Below the pieces are notes generated by a model. It searched no databases, was not told where the DNA came from, and worked only from the letters and a program-made list of their open reading frames with translations. The translations under genes were made by a program, and so were the position numbers. From Saprospiraceae bacterium (lineage in GTDB: Bacteria > Bacteroidota > Bacteroidia > Chitinophagales > Saprospiraceae), in assembly GCA_020628755.1 (NCBI GenBank), contig JAHDEQ010000089.1, positions 1-13,883 on the forward strand: DNA of 13,883 nucleotides, read 5' to 3'. Of this stretch, positions 6,891-13,883 are shown in pieces. Each line of letters opens with the position of its first letter. Position 1 is the first letter of the stretch.

Positions 6891-7804
6891 AAGTACTAAT
6901 CACAGGAGGCTTGGGCTATATTGGTTCGGTTTTGGTGCAAGCCCTACAAAAGGCAACCGAAATCGAGCAAATTGTTATTTATGACAATTTTGCACGTAAA
7001 AATTTTGGCCTACTTACGGGTTCTAATCTCAACCCTCAAAAAGTTCGCATCATCAAAGGCGATTTGCTCAATGGCCATTTGCTCCGAAAATCTATAAAAG
7101 ATATGGATGTGATTGTCCATTTGGCAGCGAAGGTTTCTGGACCAACTGCCGATATTGATTCGCATTCCTTTGAGCAAATCAATCATTGGGGAACCGCCCA
7201 ATTGGTAGATGCTTTGGAAGAAAATCCTGTACAACATTTGATTTTTCTTTCGAGTACAACCGTTTATGGGCATTCTACTAAAGGTGTTGATCTCAACACT
7301 ATTCCTAATCCAACAACCTATTATGGCATTTCAAAATACGATGCCGAGCAGGAAATCAAACGACTCGAAGGAATCGTTCCTTATCATATTTTGCGCTCTG
7401 GCAATGTCTATGGTTATAGTCCTTCTTTGAGAATTAATACAGTTGTTAATAAATTTTTGTTTGAAGCTAATTTTCTAAACCAAATTCATATTGTTGGCGA
7501 TGGCCAACAAGTGCGCCCCTTTATTTATATCAAAAATTTGGTTGCTGTACTTCAACGTTTGGTGCGAGGTTTGAAAGTACCTCTTGGGATTCATAATTTG
7601 TATGAACACAATTTTTCTATCAATGACTTAGCAGATGCCATTCAAAGTATGTACCCCAATTTGGATAAAATTAGTTTGAATAAAGATTATAAAACTCGGA
7701 GTTTAAAACTTATTGGTGCTTGTGAGTTGCTGCAATTGGCAGGTGTTTCTTCGAGCCAATTGCTCGAAGAGTTGGAAGAGTTTAAATCGTATTTTGCTTA
7801 TTAA
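6887..7804 (+). CDS. NAD-dependent epimerase/dehydratase (extended SDR)
   Basis: A 305-residue extended short-chain dehydrogenase/reductase, similar to nucleotide-sugar 4-epimerases and dehydratases. The Rossmann NAD-binding motif TGGLGYIG is at residues 6-13, an acidic residue closes beta-2 (IYDNF, 31-35), and GDLL is at 58-61. HLAAKVSGP (78-86) corresponds to the usual HLAA stretch. The catalytic set is S122/S123/T124 plus Y146-x3-K150 (YYGISK). LRSGNVYG (169-176) and VRPFIYI (209-215) are the usual C-terminal substrate-domain motifs. All key catalytic residues are present. Its ATG overlaps the cysH stop (ATGA, 6887-6890), with no Shine-Dalgarno, so translation is probably coupled to cysH. 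The exact sugar nucleotide cannot be read from sequence; a role in surface polysaccharide or glycolipid synthesis is a reasonable inference. It ends directly at the bidirectional terminator. Confidence 0.92.
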   Translation: MKVLITGGLGYIGSVLVQALQKATEIEQIVIYDNFARKNFGLLTGSNLNPQKVRIIKGDLLNGHLLRKSIKDMDVIVHLAAKVSGPTADIDSHSFEQINHWGTAQLVDALEENPVQHLIFLSSTTVYGHSTKGVDLNTIPNPTTYYGISKYDAEQEIKRLEGIVPYHILRSGNVYGYSPSLRINTVVNKFLFEANFLNQIHIVGDGQQVRPFIYIKNLVAVLQRLVRGLKVPLGIHNLYEHNFSINDLADAIQSMYPNLDKISLNKDYKTRSLKLIGACELLQLAGVSSSQLLEELEEFKSYFAY

Positions 7805-7868
7805 AAGTATCACAGACTTTAGTCTGTATATATGTCTTGAACAAACTAAAGTCTGTGCTACTTTTTTT
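7803..7868. terminator. Bidirectional intrinsic terminator between convergent genes
   Basis: The stem consists of AAAAGTA (7803-7809) with TACTTTT (7859-7865), one mismatch (7810/7858), then CACAGACTTTAG (7811-7822) with CTAAAGTCTGTG (7846-7857). That is about 20 bp with one mismatch and a 23-nt loop. On the plus strand it is followed by a run of seven Ts (7862-7868), which terminates the cysH-epimerase unit. On the minus strand it is followed by four Ts, which would serve the large adhesin gene. It starts within the epimerase stop codon and its T-run touches the adhesin stop codon. Confidence 0.85.
7807..7861. repeat. Inverted pair of REP-like palindromes
   Basis: The left half (7807-7827) is GTAT followed by a C and the self-complementary ACAGACTTTAGTCTGT. 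The right half (7861-7841, minus strand) is GTAG followed by a C and ACAGACTTTAGTTTGT. The two 21-nt halves differ at two positions and face each other across a short spacer. A GTAG-type foot before an imperfect hairpin, with two units inverted, is the architecture of REP/BIME elements moved by RAYT (TnpA-REP) enzymes. No RAYT gene is in the window, and copy number elsewhere cannot be seen, so the assignment is an inference. Confidence 0.5.
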
Positions 7869-10800
7869 ATCTTAGTAAGGTTATATTTCCTTTTTTAAAG
7901 TATTCTTCTCCATTAAAACATTTTACCTCTAGGTAAAATCCAAATACATCGGGTTCGAGCATTTTGCCTTTATAAGTTCCATCCCAACCAATTTCTTTGG
8001 AATTGGATTCAAATACTTGTTGTCCCCAACGATTAAAAATCACCAAGTGCATTTCTTCAATTGGATGCCCTTGTACATACAAAACCTCGTTGCGGTCATC
8101 GCCATTGGGCGAAAATGAATTAGGAATAAAAACAAATGGTTCTTCGCAAGTCGAAGGCAATACAACCACCAAATGAGATGCCGTACCGACACAACCATTT
8201 TCGTCTTGTACACTAGCAATAAACATGGTAGATTCTTCGAGCATCGCAATAGGCGTAGCACTATTGGGATCATCTAAATAAATAGCAGGTGCCCACTCAT
8301 AAGCCACTCCAAAATTGTCGTTTACCATAAGTTGTACCTCCTCACCCGAAATAATTGTATCGGTATCAGAGATAATTTCTACAAAATTGGATAAGTCAAT
8401 TACGTCCAAATCAATGGTTTCGGTGGTTTCGCAACCATATTGATTGGTCGCTGTCAAAGCAAAGGTCGTATTGTCATCCGCAATAAATTGAATACTCTCT
8501 GTTCCTTGTCCACTAACTATAGTAGAGCTAGGCGACCATAAGTAGTTTAGCTCATCGTTGGGATCTAGGTTAATAGATTGTATCTCAAAGGTATCGCCAA
8601 AACAAATCGTCTCCATTTCGAGCAATTCAATATCAACTGCTCGGTCATAAACAGTGATACTTTGAACATTGGTACAACCATCTTGGTCGGTGACTTGTAC
8701 AAAATAGTCGGTTCCTGATATAGCTGTCGTTACGTTGATAGCAACTTCTTCGGAAATAATATTTTCAAAATTCGCATCGTCAGACCATTGTATTCCAAAG
8801 GTCGGATTGGTAATAGCCGAAAGCATAGCTTCTTCGCCACAATTGATTTCATCGCCTGCAATCTCCAAAGCTGGTGGATCGCCAACAATCGCCGTAACTG
8901 CCGTTATGTATTCGCAACCTCCTACTCCATCTTGATTGGTTATGGTGACATTATAAGTTGTCGTTTCCAATGGCGTAGCCATTGGATTGACCGCCGAACC
9001 ATCATCGAGACTTATAGAAGGATTCCAATTATATGTAAAATTACCTTGTGCATTTTCATTCAAATTAACAGAGCCTCCTTCACAAGCCAATACATTATCG
9101 GGCAAGAAACTCAAATCTGCCGCTTCTACATCTACATTAATTGTACGAACAATTTCGCAAGTGTCTAAACCATTAAAATTAGTAACGGTCACGGTGTATT
9201 CTGTTGATTCTGAAACTTCAACGACTGGATTCATGGCATTCGCATTGCTAATGCCAGCTCCCTCCCATTCGTATTGGTAAGTGGTATTGGCATCTGCATT
9301 TAAGCTAATGGGAGTATTGGCACAAGCCGAAATCGTATTGTTCATAAAACTCAAATCAGTCATAGCAACATCAAAAGCTATTGGCTGGTCAAAACTATAA
9401 GTACAGCCATCATCAATCATAACTTCTAACTGAACCGTCAATTGCATATCTTGTGTAATGGACAAAATAGGCATTTCTTCTTGCGAGGTTTGTCCTGTAC
9501 TAAATGTCCATTCCCAAGCCACAATTTCGTTATTGCCAAAGGTAGAAGCATTCTGAAACTGAACCATTAGTTCATCTTCACATTCAATGTTTTCGACCTC
9601 AAAATTAACATTTATTTCATAGTTTGGTACTTCTGCAACTACGGTTTGCTCTACGCTACAGCCACCATTTTGATTGTCTGTAATTGTTACAACATAAGTG
9701 GTCGTTTCTTCGGGATTGGCTAAAGGATTGCTCGTTCCCATATTATTGATACCAATATTGGGCGACCAAGCATATTGTAAATTAGGGTTGGGATTGGGAT
9801 TCAACTCCGTTGGGTTGCCTCCACAAATCACAACATTATCGCTCGGTACTTCAAAACTGATAATATTTATATCAACCATTTGTTGTAAAGTATCGGTACA
9901 ACCATTTTCGGCCTGTACCACCAATTGCGTATTGACACTTGTATTTTCATCAAAACTAAAACTTGGTGACGTTTCATTGACAGGCGCAGCACCGTCAAAA
10001 ATCCATTGTACATTGGTAATTGCTGATGAATATTGTGTTGTATTAACAAAATTTCCGAGGGCTGGGCCAGTACAATCGCTATAATCAACTTCGAGGGCAG
10101 CATCTAAATTTTCGGGAACTTCTATCATAACCGCTTGTGTGATTTCGCAACCTGAATTTTGGTCAAAAACAGTTACAGCGTACTCGGTTGTTGTTTCAGG
10201 GTTGGCAAACGGCATAGCTGCCGTTGCATCGCTCAATCCAACTGCTGGTGACCAAGAATAAGTATAATTCGGATTTCCACCTGTATTGAGTTGCAATCCA
10301 TTTTGATTACAATTGTATTGTGTTGGCGTTAAATCCAAATCTAATAAACCAATATTGAGTGTTTCGGTGCGAGTGGCTGTACAACCATCTTCGGCAACTA
10401 CACTTAGAGTAACGATTAATTCTTGGTCGCTATCAAAGGTTGTGGTAAAGTTAGTCGTACTATTGGTTTCATTACCATAGGTCCAACTGATTTCTGAAAT
10501 TGCTCCACCTGAATAGGTTGGATTGGTTTCAAAATTGACAACTGCTTCTTCGATACAATCCGAATACATCCAAGAAAAATCAGCATCCAACAAGTCTTCG
10601 GCAACATCAAGCGAGACTTCGCGAACGACTTCACAGCCAAAGGAATTGCTTATCGTAACCGTATAAACCGTTGATTCAGTAGTAGTCGAAAGCGGATTAA
10701 AACTCGTAGCGTCGTCCACTGCATTGGCAGGACTCCACTGATAAGTATAAGTTGAATTGCCGTTTGGATTAAGTCCAAATGGGTCTGCACTACAACGACT

Positions 10801-12984
10801 TTGGTTGCCATTTATCGCACTTGCATCTATAATATAAGGCGACAAATCAACTGGCAATTCTTGTGTGATTTCGCAATTGGCCGTTCTAATAGTTAAGATA
10901 ACCGACGAAATATTATTTCCAGTTAAGGTAAAGGTTGGATTTTGTTCGGAGAAGGTAAAACCATTGTCAAACTCCCAATTCCAGCCAATAATATCGCCTG
11001 TAAATGATTGCGTCGCATCTATAAAATTGAGGACATATTGTTCTTCATCACAAGATACCAACTCAATATCGAAGTTGGGCGTTGCAGCAGTCGCTGCACC
11101 TGTGACTTGGATACTATCTACAAAATTACAACCCAATTCATCTTCAACAGCGAGGTAATACATTTGTGTACCTTCGCCTGAAACAATAATGGATGAAGTC
11201 GTTCCTAAAGAAGTTGAAAAGTCCGCATCAGCACTCCAATTCATCGAAACGATGGCATTGCTATCGGCTTGTATCAACAATTCACTAGAACAAAAAGTCG
11301 TGTCGGGTATTAAAATAGCACCTCCATTTTCTTGTATTTGTACCAAAACTCGGTAGCCTCCTGTACAATTATTGATGGTATCCATAAGGCTCACCTCATA
11401 AATGGTATTTTCGCTTGGGCTCGCCACAGGATTGGCAGCAGTTGTACTACTCAAATTAGTAGCAGGACTCCATTCATATACAATTCCTGTACCTAAAAAG
11501 GGTGAATTATTTAAGTTGATAGAACCTCCTGGACATACAAATAAGGTATCTGCAATTTCGCCATCGCCTAAGACATTGGCGAGGAAAGTTTCGGAGAAAT
11601 TTTCTTGACAGCCATCATCTGCTACTGCCGTGAGTGTCAATGTCAATTCATCCGTTTCTGAAATCGCAAAAACTGGATTTTCTTCATTCGAGGTCTGTCC
11701 ATCACTCAATTCCCATTGGTATTCTATAATATTAGAATAAGTATCAAAAGAAGTATTTGCTGTTGAAAGAATGACACTATCCGAACAATTTAAAATTAAA
11801 TAACTGAACTCGCTGGTCAAGGTAGATTCTTTTAAATACATGGTTTGTGTGAGCGTATCCGCACACGCACCGTCGGGTTCGGCAATCAAAGTGATGTCAT
11901 AAAAACCTGTATCTGGATAATCATAAGTTGGCTCAAATGCTGTTGAAATGGAGTCTGGATTGTTGGGGTCGCCAAACATCCAAAGGAAATTATTTGCATT
12001 TTCGCTGGTATTGATAAACTCTACAGCTAAGTCTCCACATTGTACCAAATCATTGCCGACTTGGGGATTGACTTCTAAGCATTGTCCGACATTGTATTGA
12101 AAATCACGTGTTTTAAACGCAATTAATTCACCATCTCGATATTCTTCTATACAAACACCAACCACAAACTGTCCAACGGTGTTGGGTGTTCCAGTCAAAA
12201 TTCCCGTATTGGGATCAATGGTAAGCGGGTCTCCGCCTAGCAAATTGTTCTCGTCATAAGGGCCTGTCCAAGTCACATTGCCATAAGGTGGCGGATTGGG
12301 TGGCTGGGGTTTGTTATTGACAAAATCTGCTCCATCGTTGGGTGTGCAAAGCCGATAGACCAGCGAATCGCCTTCGGGGTCGGTGGCCGAATGATCCCAA
12401 TAAATGGGTTCGTTGACACAGATAAACAAGGGCGGCCAATCCATAAACTCGGCTCCATTGTTGCATTCGATTAAGGCTCTTTCGCTTAACGTTACTTGGA
12501 ACGTTGCACCTGTATTGGCAGGGTCAACAATATTGGTGATGGTCTGGTTTCGACAACATCTTTGGTAAGCAAAAGTATAACCGCCCATTCGGAAAGGCAA
12601 ATTGACCGTTCGACGATAAGTCGTCGTATGGACACAAACATCACTAGGTACAAAGAGACAGGAATCCGATAAAATCGGAGTCAAGGTATCGTTGTTCATC
12701 AAATGCAACATCAACGTGTCCACTAAATTGTTATCCGAATCAAAAATTCCGATAGCGGCAGGATCGTCAAAAACAGCCAAAGGGTTGGCATAAAAACAGT
12801 CTCGATAAACGGTGAGGGTAATTTCGTAATTATCGCCTCCCATACAAGTGTAGTTCATCTCGCCCCCAATGATGTGTGAGGCTTTGGACGAATGGGGTAT
12901 GCACAAAATCAATAGCACAATGGCTACCAAGCTACTTCTAAAAATTCTCTTTTTTTGTGCAATCAGTTTTTGAAATTGTATCAT
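7867..12984 (-). CDS. Giant modular surface protein with T9SS type B (CHU_C / gliding-associated) sorting domain
   Basis: A 1705-residue secreted protein, start ATG at 12984. A long signal peptide (1-35, core SSLVAIVLLILCIP, cleavage after SKA) precedes SHIIGGEMNY. Residues 36-300 form the conserved N-terminal domain often found in Bacteroidota type B cargoes (VYRDC at 59-63, RCCRN at 142-146, TDPEGDSLVYRL at 201-212, DPNTGILTGTP at 257-267). Then follow PKD-like modules (type A, about 308, 390, 640, 800, 960 and 1125), WSP-containing Ig-like modules (type B, about 484, 731, 892, 1054, 1221, 1301, 1461 and 1545) and two related modules with WS-x-DA-x-F (type C, 555-628 and 1373-1446). The C terminus (1613-1705; FIPNSFSPNGDDRNE, FNRWGQQVFES, WDGTYKG) is the type B sorting domain. 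The protein is expected to leave by T9SS and act outside the cell as an adhesin or matrix component. It may be cotranscribed with the upstream OmpA-family gene, 125 bp away. I assign no specific ligand. Confidence 0.9.
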   Translation of the reverse strand: MIQFQKLIAQKKRIFRSSLVAIVLLILCIPHSSKASHIIGGEMNYTCMGGDNYEITLTVYRDCFYANPLAVFDDPAAIGIFDSDNNLVDTLMLHLMNNDTLTPILSDSCLFVPSDVCVHTTTYRRTVNLPFRMGGYTFAYQRCCRNQTITNIVDPANTGATFQVTLSERALIECNNGAEFMDWPPLFICVNEPIYWDHSATDPEGDSLVYRLCTPNDGADFVNNKPQPPNPPPYGNVTWTGPYDENNLLGGDPLTIDPNTGILTGTPNTVGQFVVGVCIEEYRDGELIAFKTRDFQYNVGQCLEVNPQVGNDLVQCGDLAVEFINTSENANNFLWMFGDPNNPDSISTAFEPTYDYPDTGFYDITLIAEPDGACADTLTQTMYLKESTLTSEFSYLILNCSDSVILSTANTSFDTYSNIIEYQWELSDGQTSNEENPVFAISETDELTLTLTAVADDGCQENFSETFLANVLGDGEIADTLFVCPGGSINLNNSPFLGTGIVYEWSPATNLSSTTAANPVASPSENTIYEVSLMDTINNCTGGYRVLVQIQENGGAILIPDTTFCSSELLIQADSNAIVSMNWSADADFSTSLGTTSSIIVSGEGTQMYYLAVEDELGCNFVDSIQVTGAATAATPNFDIELVSCDEEQYVLNFIDATQSFTGDIIGWNWEFDNGFTFSEQNPTFTLTGNNISSVILTIRTANCEITQELPVDLSPYIIDASAINGNQSRCSADPFGLNPNGNSTYTYQWSPANAVDDATSFNPLSTTTESTVYTVTISNSFGCEVVREVSLDVAEDLLDADFSWMYSDCIEEAVVNFETNPTYSGGAISEISWTYGNETNSTTNFTTTFDSDQELIVTLSVVAEDGCTATRTETLNIGLLDLDLTPTQYNCNQNGLQLNTGGNPNYTYSWSPAVGLSDATAAMPFANPETTTEYAVTVFDQNSGCEITQAVMIEVPENLDAALEVDYSDCTGPALGNFVNTTQYSSAITNVQWIFDGAAPVNETSPSFSFDENTSVNTQLVVQAENGCTDTLQQMVDINIISFEVPSDNVVICGGNPTELNPNPNPNLQYAWSPNIGINNMGTSNPLANPEETTTYVVTITDNQNGGCSVEQTVVAEVPNYEINVNFEVENIECEDELMVQFQNASTFGNNEIVAWEWTFSTGQTSQEEMPILSITQDMQLTVQLEVMIDDGCTYSFDQPIAFDVAMTDLSFMNNTISACANTPISLNADANTTYQYEWEGAGISNANAMNPVVEVSESTEYTVTVTNFNGLDTCEIVRTINVDVEAADLSFLPDNVLACEGGSVNLNENAQGNFTYNWNPSISLDDGSAVNPMATPLETTTYNVTITNQDGVGGCEYITAVTAIVGDPPALEIAGDEINCGEEAMLSAITNPTFGIQWSDDANFENIISEEVAINVTTAISGTDYFVQVTDQDGCTNVQSITVYDRAVDIELLEMETICFGDTFEIQSINLDPNDELNYLWSPSSTIVSGQGTESIQFIADDNTTFALTATNQYGCETTETIDLDVIDLSNFVEIISDTDTIISGEEVQLMVNDNFGVAYEWAPAIYLDDPNSATPIAMLEESTMFIASVQDENGCVGTASHLVVVLPSTCEEPFVFIPNSFSPNGDDRNEVLYVQGHPIEEMHLVIFNRWGQQVFESNSKEIGWDGTYKGKMLEPDVFGFYLEVKCFNGEEYFKKGNITLLR
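9115..11067 (-). repeat. Four-fold ~160-residue A-B super-repeat within the giant protein
   Basis: Residues 640-1290 alternate a PKD-like module with a WSP module four times. The first cysteines of the WSP modules (C731, C892, C1054, C1221) are spaced 161, 162 and 167 residues apart, giving a DNA period of about 483-500 bp. Each PKD-like unit carries W-x-(W/F/Y) near its middle and ends near (D/E)(D/N)GC. Each WSP unit carries a W(S/E) core, an NP/MP turn and a TEY/TTY-x-VT strand. The copies have diverged considerably at protein level, so this is an old duplication and not a fresh one. Confidence 0.75.
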
Positions 12985-13109
12985 CAGTTTAAATGTGTGT
13001 ATTTTTTATTTGTATCTTAAATTTTAAAACCATTTAGCTTTACTAAACTTCGCTTTTCTTCGAACCTTCTCTCAAGTTTAGGAAAGCAGTTTTTTCAAAT
13101 TGAGTAGTT
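12985..13109. other. Intergenic spacer between the OmpA-family gene and the giant gene
   Basis: This spacer is 125 bp. It contains a 7-bp inverted repeat (TAAACTT 13044-13050, AAGTTTA 13074-13080) with a long loop and no T-run on the minus strand, so it is a poor terminator. No full TTTG/TAnnTTTG promoter pair is visible on the minus strand; the best -7-like match (TCAATTTG, near 13094-13101) has one mismatch. Read-through from the OmpA-family gene is therefore plausible. Confidence 0.35.
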
Positions 13110-13883
13110 CTAATTTCTGATTTCGATTATTTCTACACGTCGTTCTTTGGAGGCATCTATGCTATAAATTGAGCTTTTGCGGTCTTGCATATTGTCGCTG
13201 ATGCCCTGCGAAGCAGCATCTTCGCCTAAAGTAATTTCTGTGATTTTCAATTGTTGGTTGTTGATGTATTGAATCAAAGCTCCGCCTTGCCAACGCTGAA
13301 AGTGATTGCGTAAACTGCTCACTCTTCGCTTGGTCAGTGACTTGTTGTAGTCGCTTTGGGCACGAGGACTGGCAAAACCTTTGATTTTGATTTCGGCAGA
13401 TTCGCCTTGCTCCAAGTAGCGCAATAATTGTAGGCTAAAGGCTTCTAAGGTTTCTTTTCCTGCCCGAACATCAGATTCAAAGAAGTTGTCAATTTCGGTT
13501 TCGCCTACCAATTTTTGTTCGCCTAACATTCCTTTGGTGTATTCTTCTTTGAAGATATTTTTACGAGCATAATAGGCTTGGTAGGATTCGATATAGGTTT
13601 TTTGTGTCGAAGTACGACGGGTTTTGCTATCAGGTTGATCATTGTCAAAATATAAAGGCAATGGCAAGTAGCCCTCTAGTGTTACCTTAGATACTGCTGG
13701 CGGCGGTGGCGGAGCCACCGACTTTTCTTTGCTTAAGAAAAGTTCCTTTTTCAAAGAAGTCATAGCCACCAAAGAGGATGGGTCAATTTCTAAGGTATCG
13801 GCTTTATAACCATCTTTTTGAGCAATCAAATAATAAGGTGTTTCTCTGTCCAATTCAAAATCAAAATCGTTATTGGCTGGATT
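13110..13883 (-). CDS. OmpA-family protein, C-terminal part (5' end outside window)
   Basis: The frame is open to the right edge, so the gene is partial; 257 residues are visible. The codon at 13853 is a TTG inside the open frame and is not a convincing start, because in-frame coding sequence continues upstream of it. The first ~55 visible residues (YYLIAQKDGYKADTLEID) resemble the carboxypeptidase-regulatory-like beta domain often found before OmpA domains in Bacteroidota. A proline run (58-62) links to the OmpA-like domain, which begins near LPLYFDND (75-82). The domain contains IKGFASPRA (167-175), YNKSLTKRRVSSL (179-191) and a terminal ERRVEII (247-253). Such proteins sit in the outer membrane or periplasm and contact peptidoglycan. 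Here the aspartate that normally follows the GYT motif is replaced by serine. It lies upstream of the giant T9SS cargo on the same strand, which suggests a shared envelope role. Confidence 0.85.
   Translation of the reverse strand, partial: NPANNDFDFELDRETPYYLIAQKDGYKADTLEIDPSSLVAMTSLKKELFLSKEKSVAPPPPPAVSKVTLEGYLPLPLYFDNDQPDSKTRRTSTQKTYIESYQAYYARKNIFKEEYTKGMLGEQKLVGETEIDNFFESDVRAGKETLEAFSLQLLRYLEQGESAEIKIKGFASPRAQSDYNKSLTKRRVSSLRNHFQRWQGGALIQYINNQQLKITEITLGEDAASQGISDNMQDRKSSIYSIDASKERRVEIIEIRN

Noticed and set aside
6887..7804. The SDR as a UDP-sulfoquinovose synthase (SQD1-like) using sulfite from CysH
   Set aside because: It is about 100 residues shorter than that family, and its catalytic region reads as a generic nucleotide-sugar epimerase/dehydratase. 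The idea fits the context but not the sequence.
8788..9168. Plus-strand open frame of about 126 codons opposite the giant gene
   Set aside because: It is a shadow of coding sequence with no start signal, no domain and no independent promoter.
9698..10084. Plus-strand open frame of about 128 codons opposite the giant gene
   Set aside because: It is antisense to well-supported repeat modules. Its apparent pattern is the complement of those repeats.
12665..12679. Small inverted repeat TCCGAT-AAA-ATCGGA in the giant gene
   Set aside because: A 6-bp stem in a 5-kb coding sequence is expected by chance.
13044..13080. Terminator after the OmpA-family gene
   Set aside because: A 7-bp stem with a 23-nt loop and no following T-run on the minus strand is too weak to call.
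13110..13853. Treating the OmpA-family gene as complete, starting at 13853
   Set aside because: That codon is TTG inside an open frame that continues in the same domain to the window edge, so the gene is partial.
1..13883. CRISPR array, tRNA, rRNA, insertion sequence or defence system
   Set aside because: I saw no regularly spaced identical repeats, no cloverleaf, no transposase motif and no nuclease or toxin genes. The regular repeats present are protein-coding modules.

Overview
The window (about 40% GC by eye) looks like a chromosomal segment of a member of the Bacteroidota, most likely the Saprospiria or a nearby gliding/T9SS lineage. The reasons are: two secreted proteins with the two classes of type IX secretion system (T9SS) C-terminal sorting domain (type A and type B/CHU_C), a promoter of the Bacteroidota form TTTG-N19-TAnnTTTG, no Shine-Dalgarno sequences before the starts I examined, and a Bacteroidota-style OmpA-family protein. 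No tRNA, rRNA, CRISPR array, transposase or phage gene is visible.

Layout. (1) 155-5826, minus strand: a compact three-gene set read right to left, DUF1800 protein, then DUF1501 protein (Tat-type signal), then an 800-residue multidomain T9SS type A cargo with two PA14-like domains and a discoidin-like domain. Gaps are 47 and 27 bp, so they probably form one operon. The 47-bp gap holds a perfect tandem repeat and the leader carries a palindromic hairpin. (2) 5827-6221: a divergent intergenic region with the regulatory signals for both directions. (3) 6222-7804, plus strand: cysH (4Fe-4S APS/PAPS reductase) overlapping by ATGA with an extended-SDR NAD-dependent sugar epimerase/dehydratase. (4) 7803-7868: a strong bidirectional terminator between convergent genes that also looks like an inverted pair of REP-like palindromes. 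(5) 7867-12984, minus strand: a 1705-residue modular secreted adhesin-like protein with a T9SS type B sorting domain. (6) 13110-13883, minus strand: the C-terminal part of an OmpA-family outer-membrane/peptidoglycan-associated protein that runs off the right edge, upstream of and codirectional with the adhesin.

How the genes may work together. The dominant theme is the cell surface: a probable Tat substrate, a Sec substrate and two T9SS cargoes, plus an OmpA-like envelope protein. The DUF1800/DUF1501 pair is a recurring but functionally unassigned pair; here it is tied to a carbohydrate-binding-type T9SS cargo. The cysH-epimerase pair is separate and suggests a link between sulfur reduction and sugar-nucleotide metabolism, or simply co-expression. 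The most unusual items are the DUF1800-DUF1501-cargo operon with its tandem-repeat spacer, the REP-like terminator, the perfect hairpin inside cysH, and the regular cysteine-paired super-repeat of the large adhesin. I saw no clear defence system, toxin system or other fully novel machinery.
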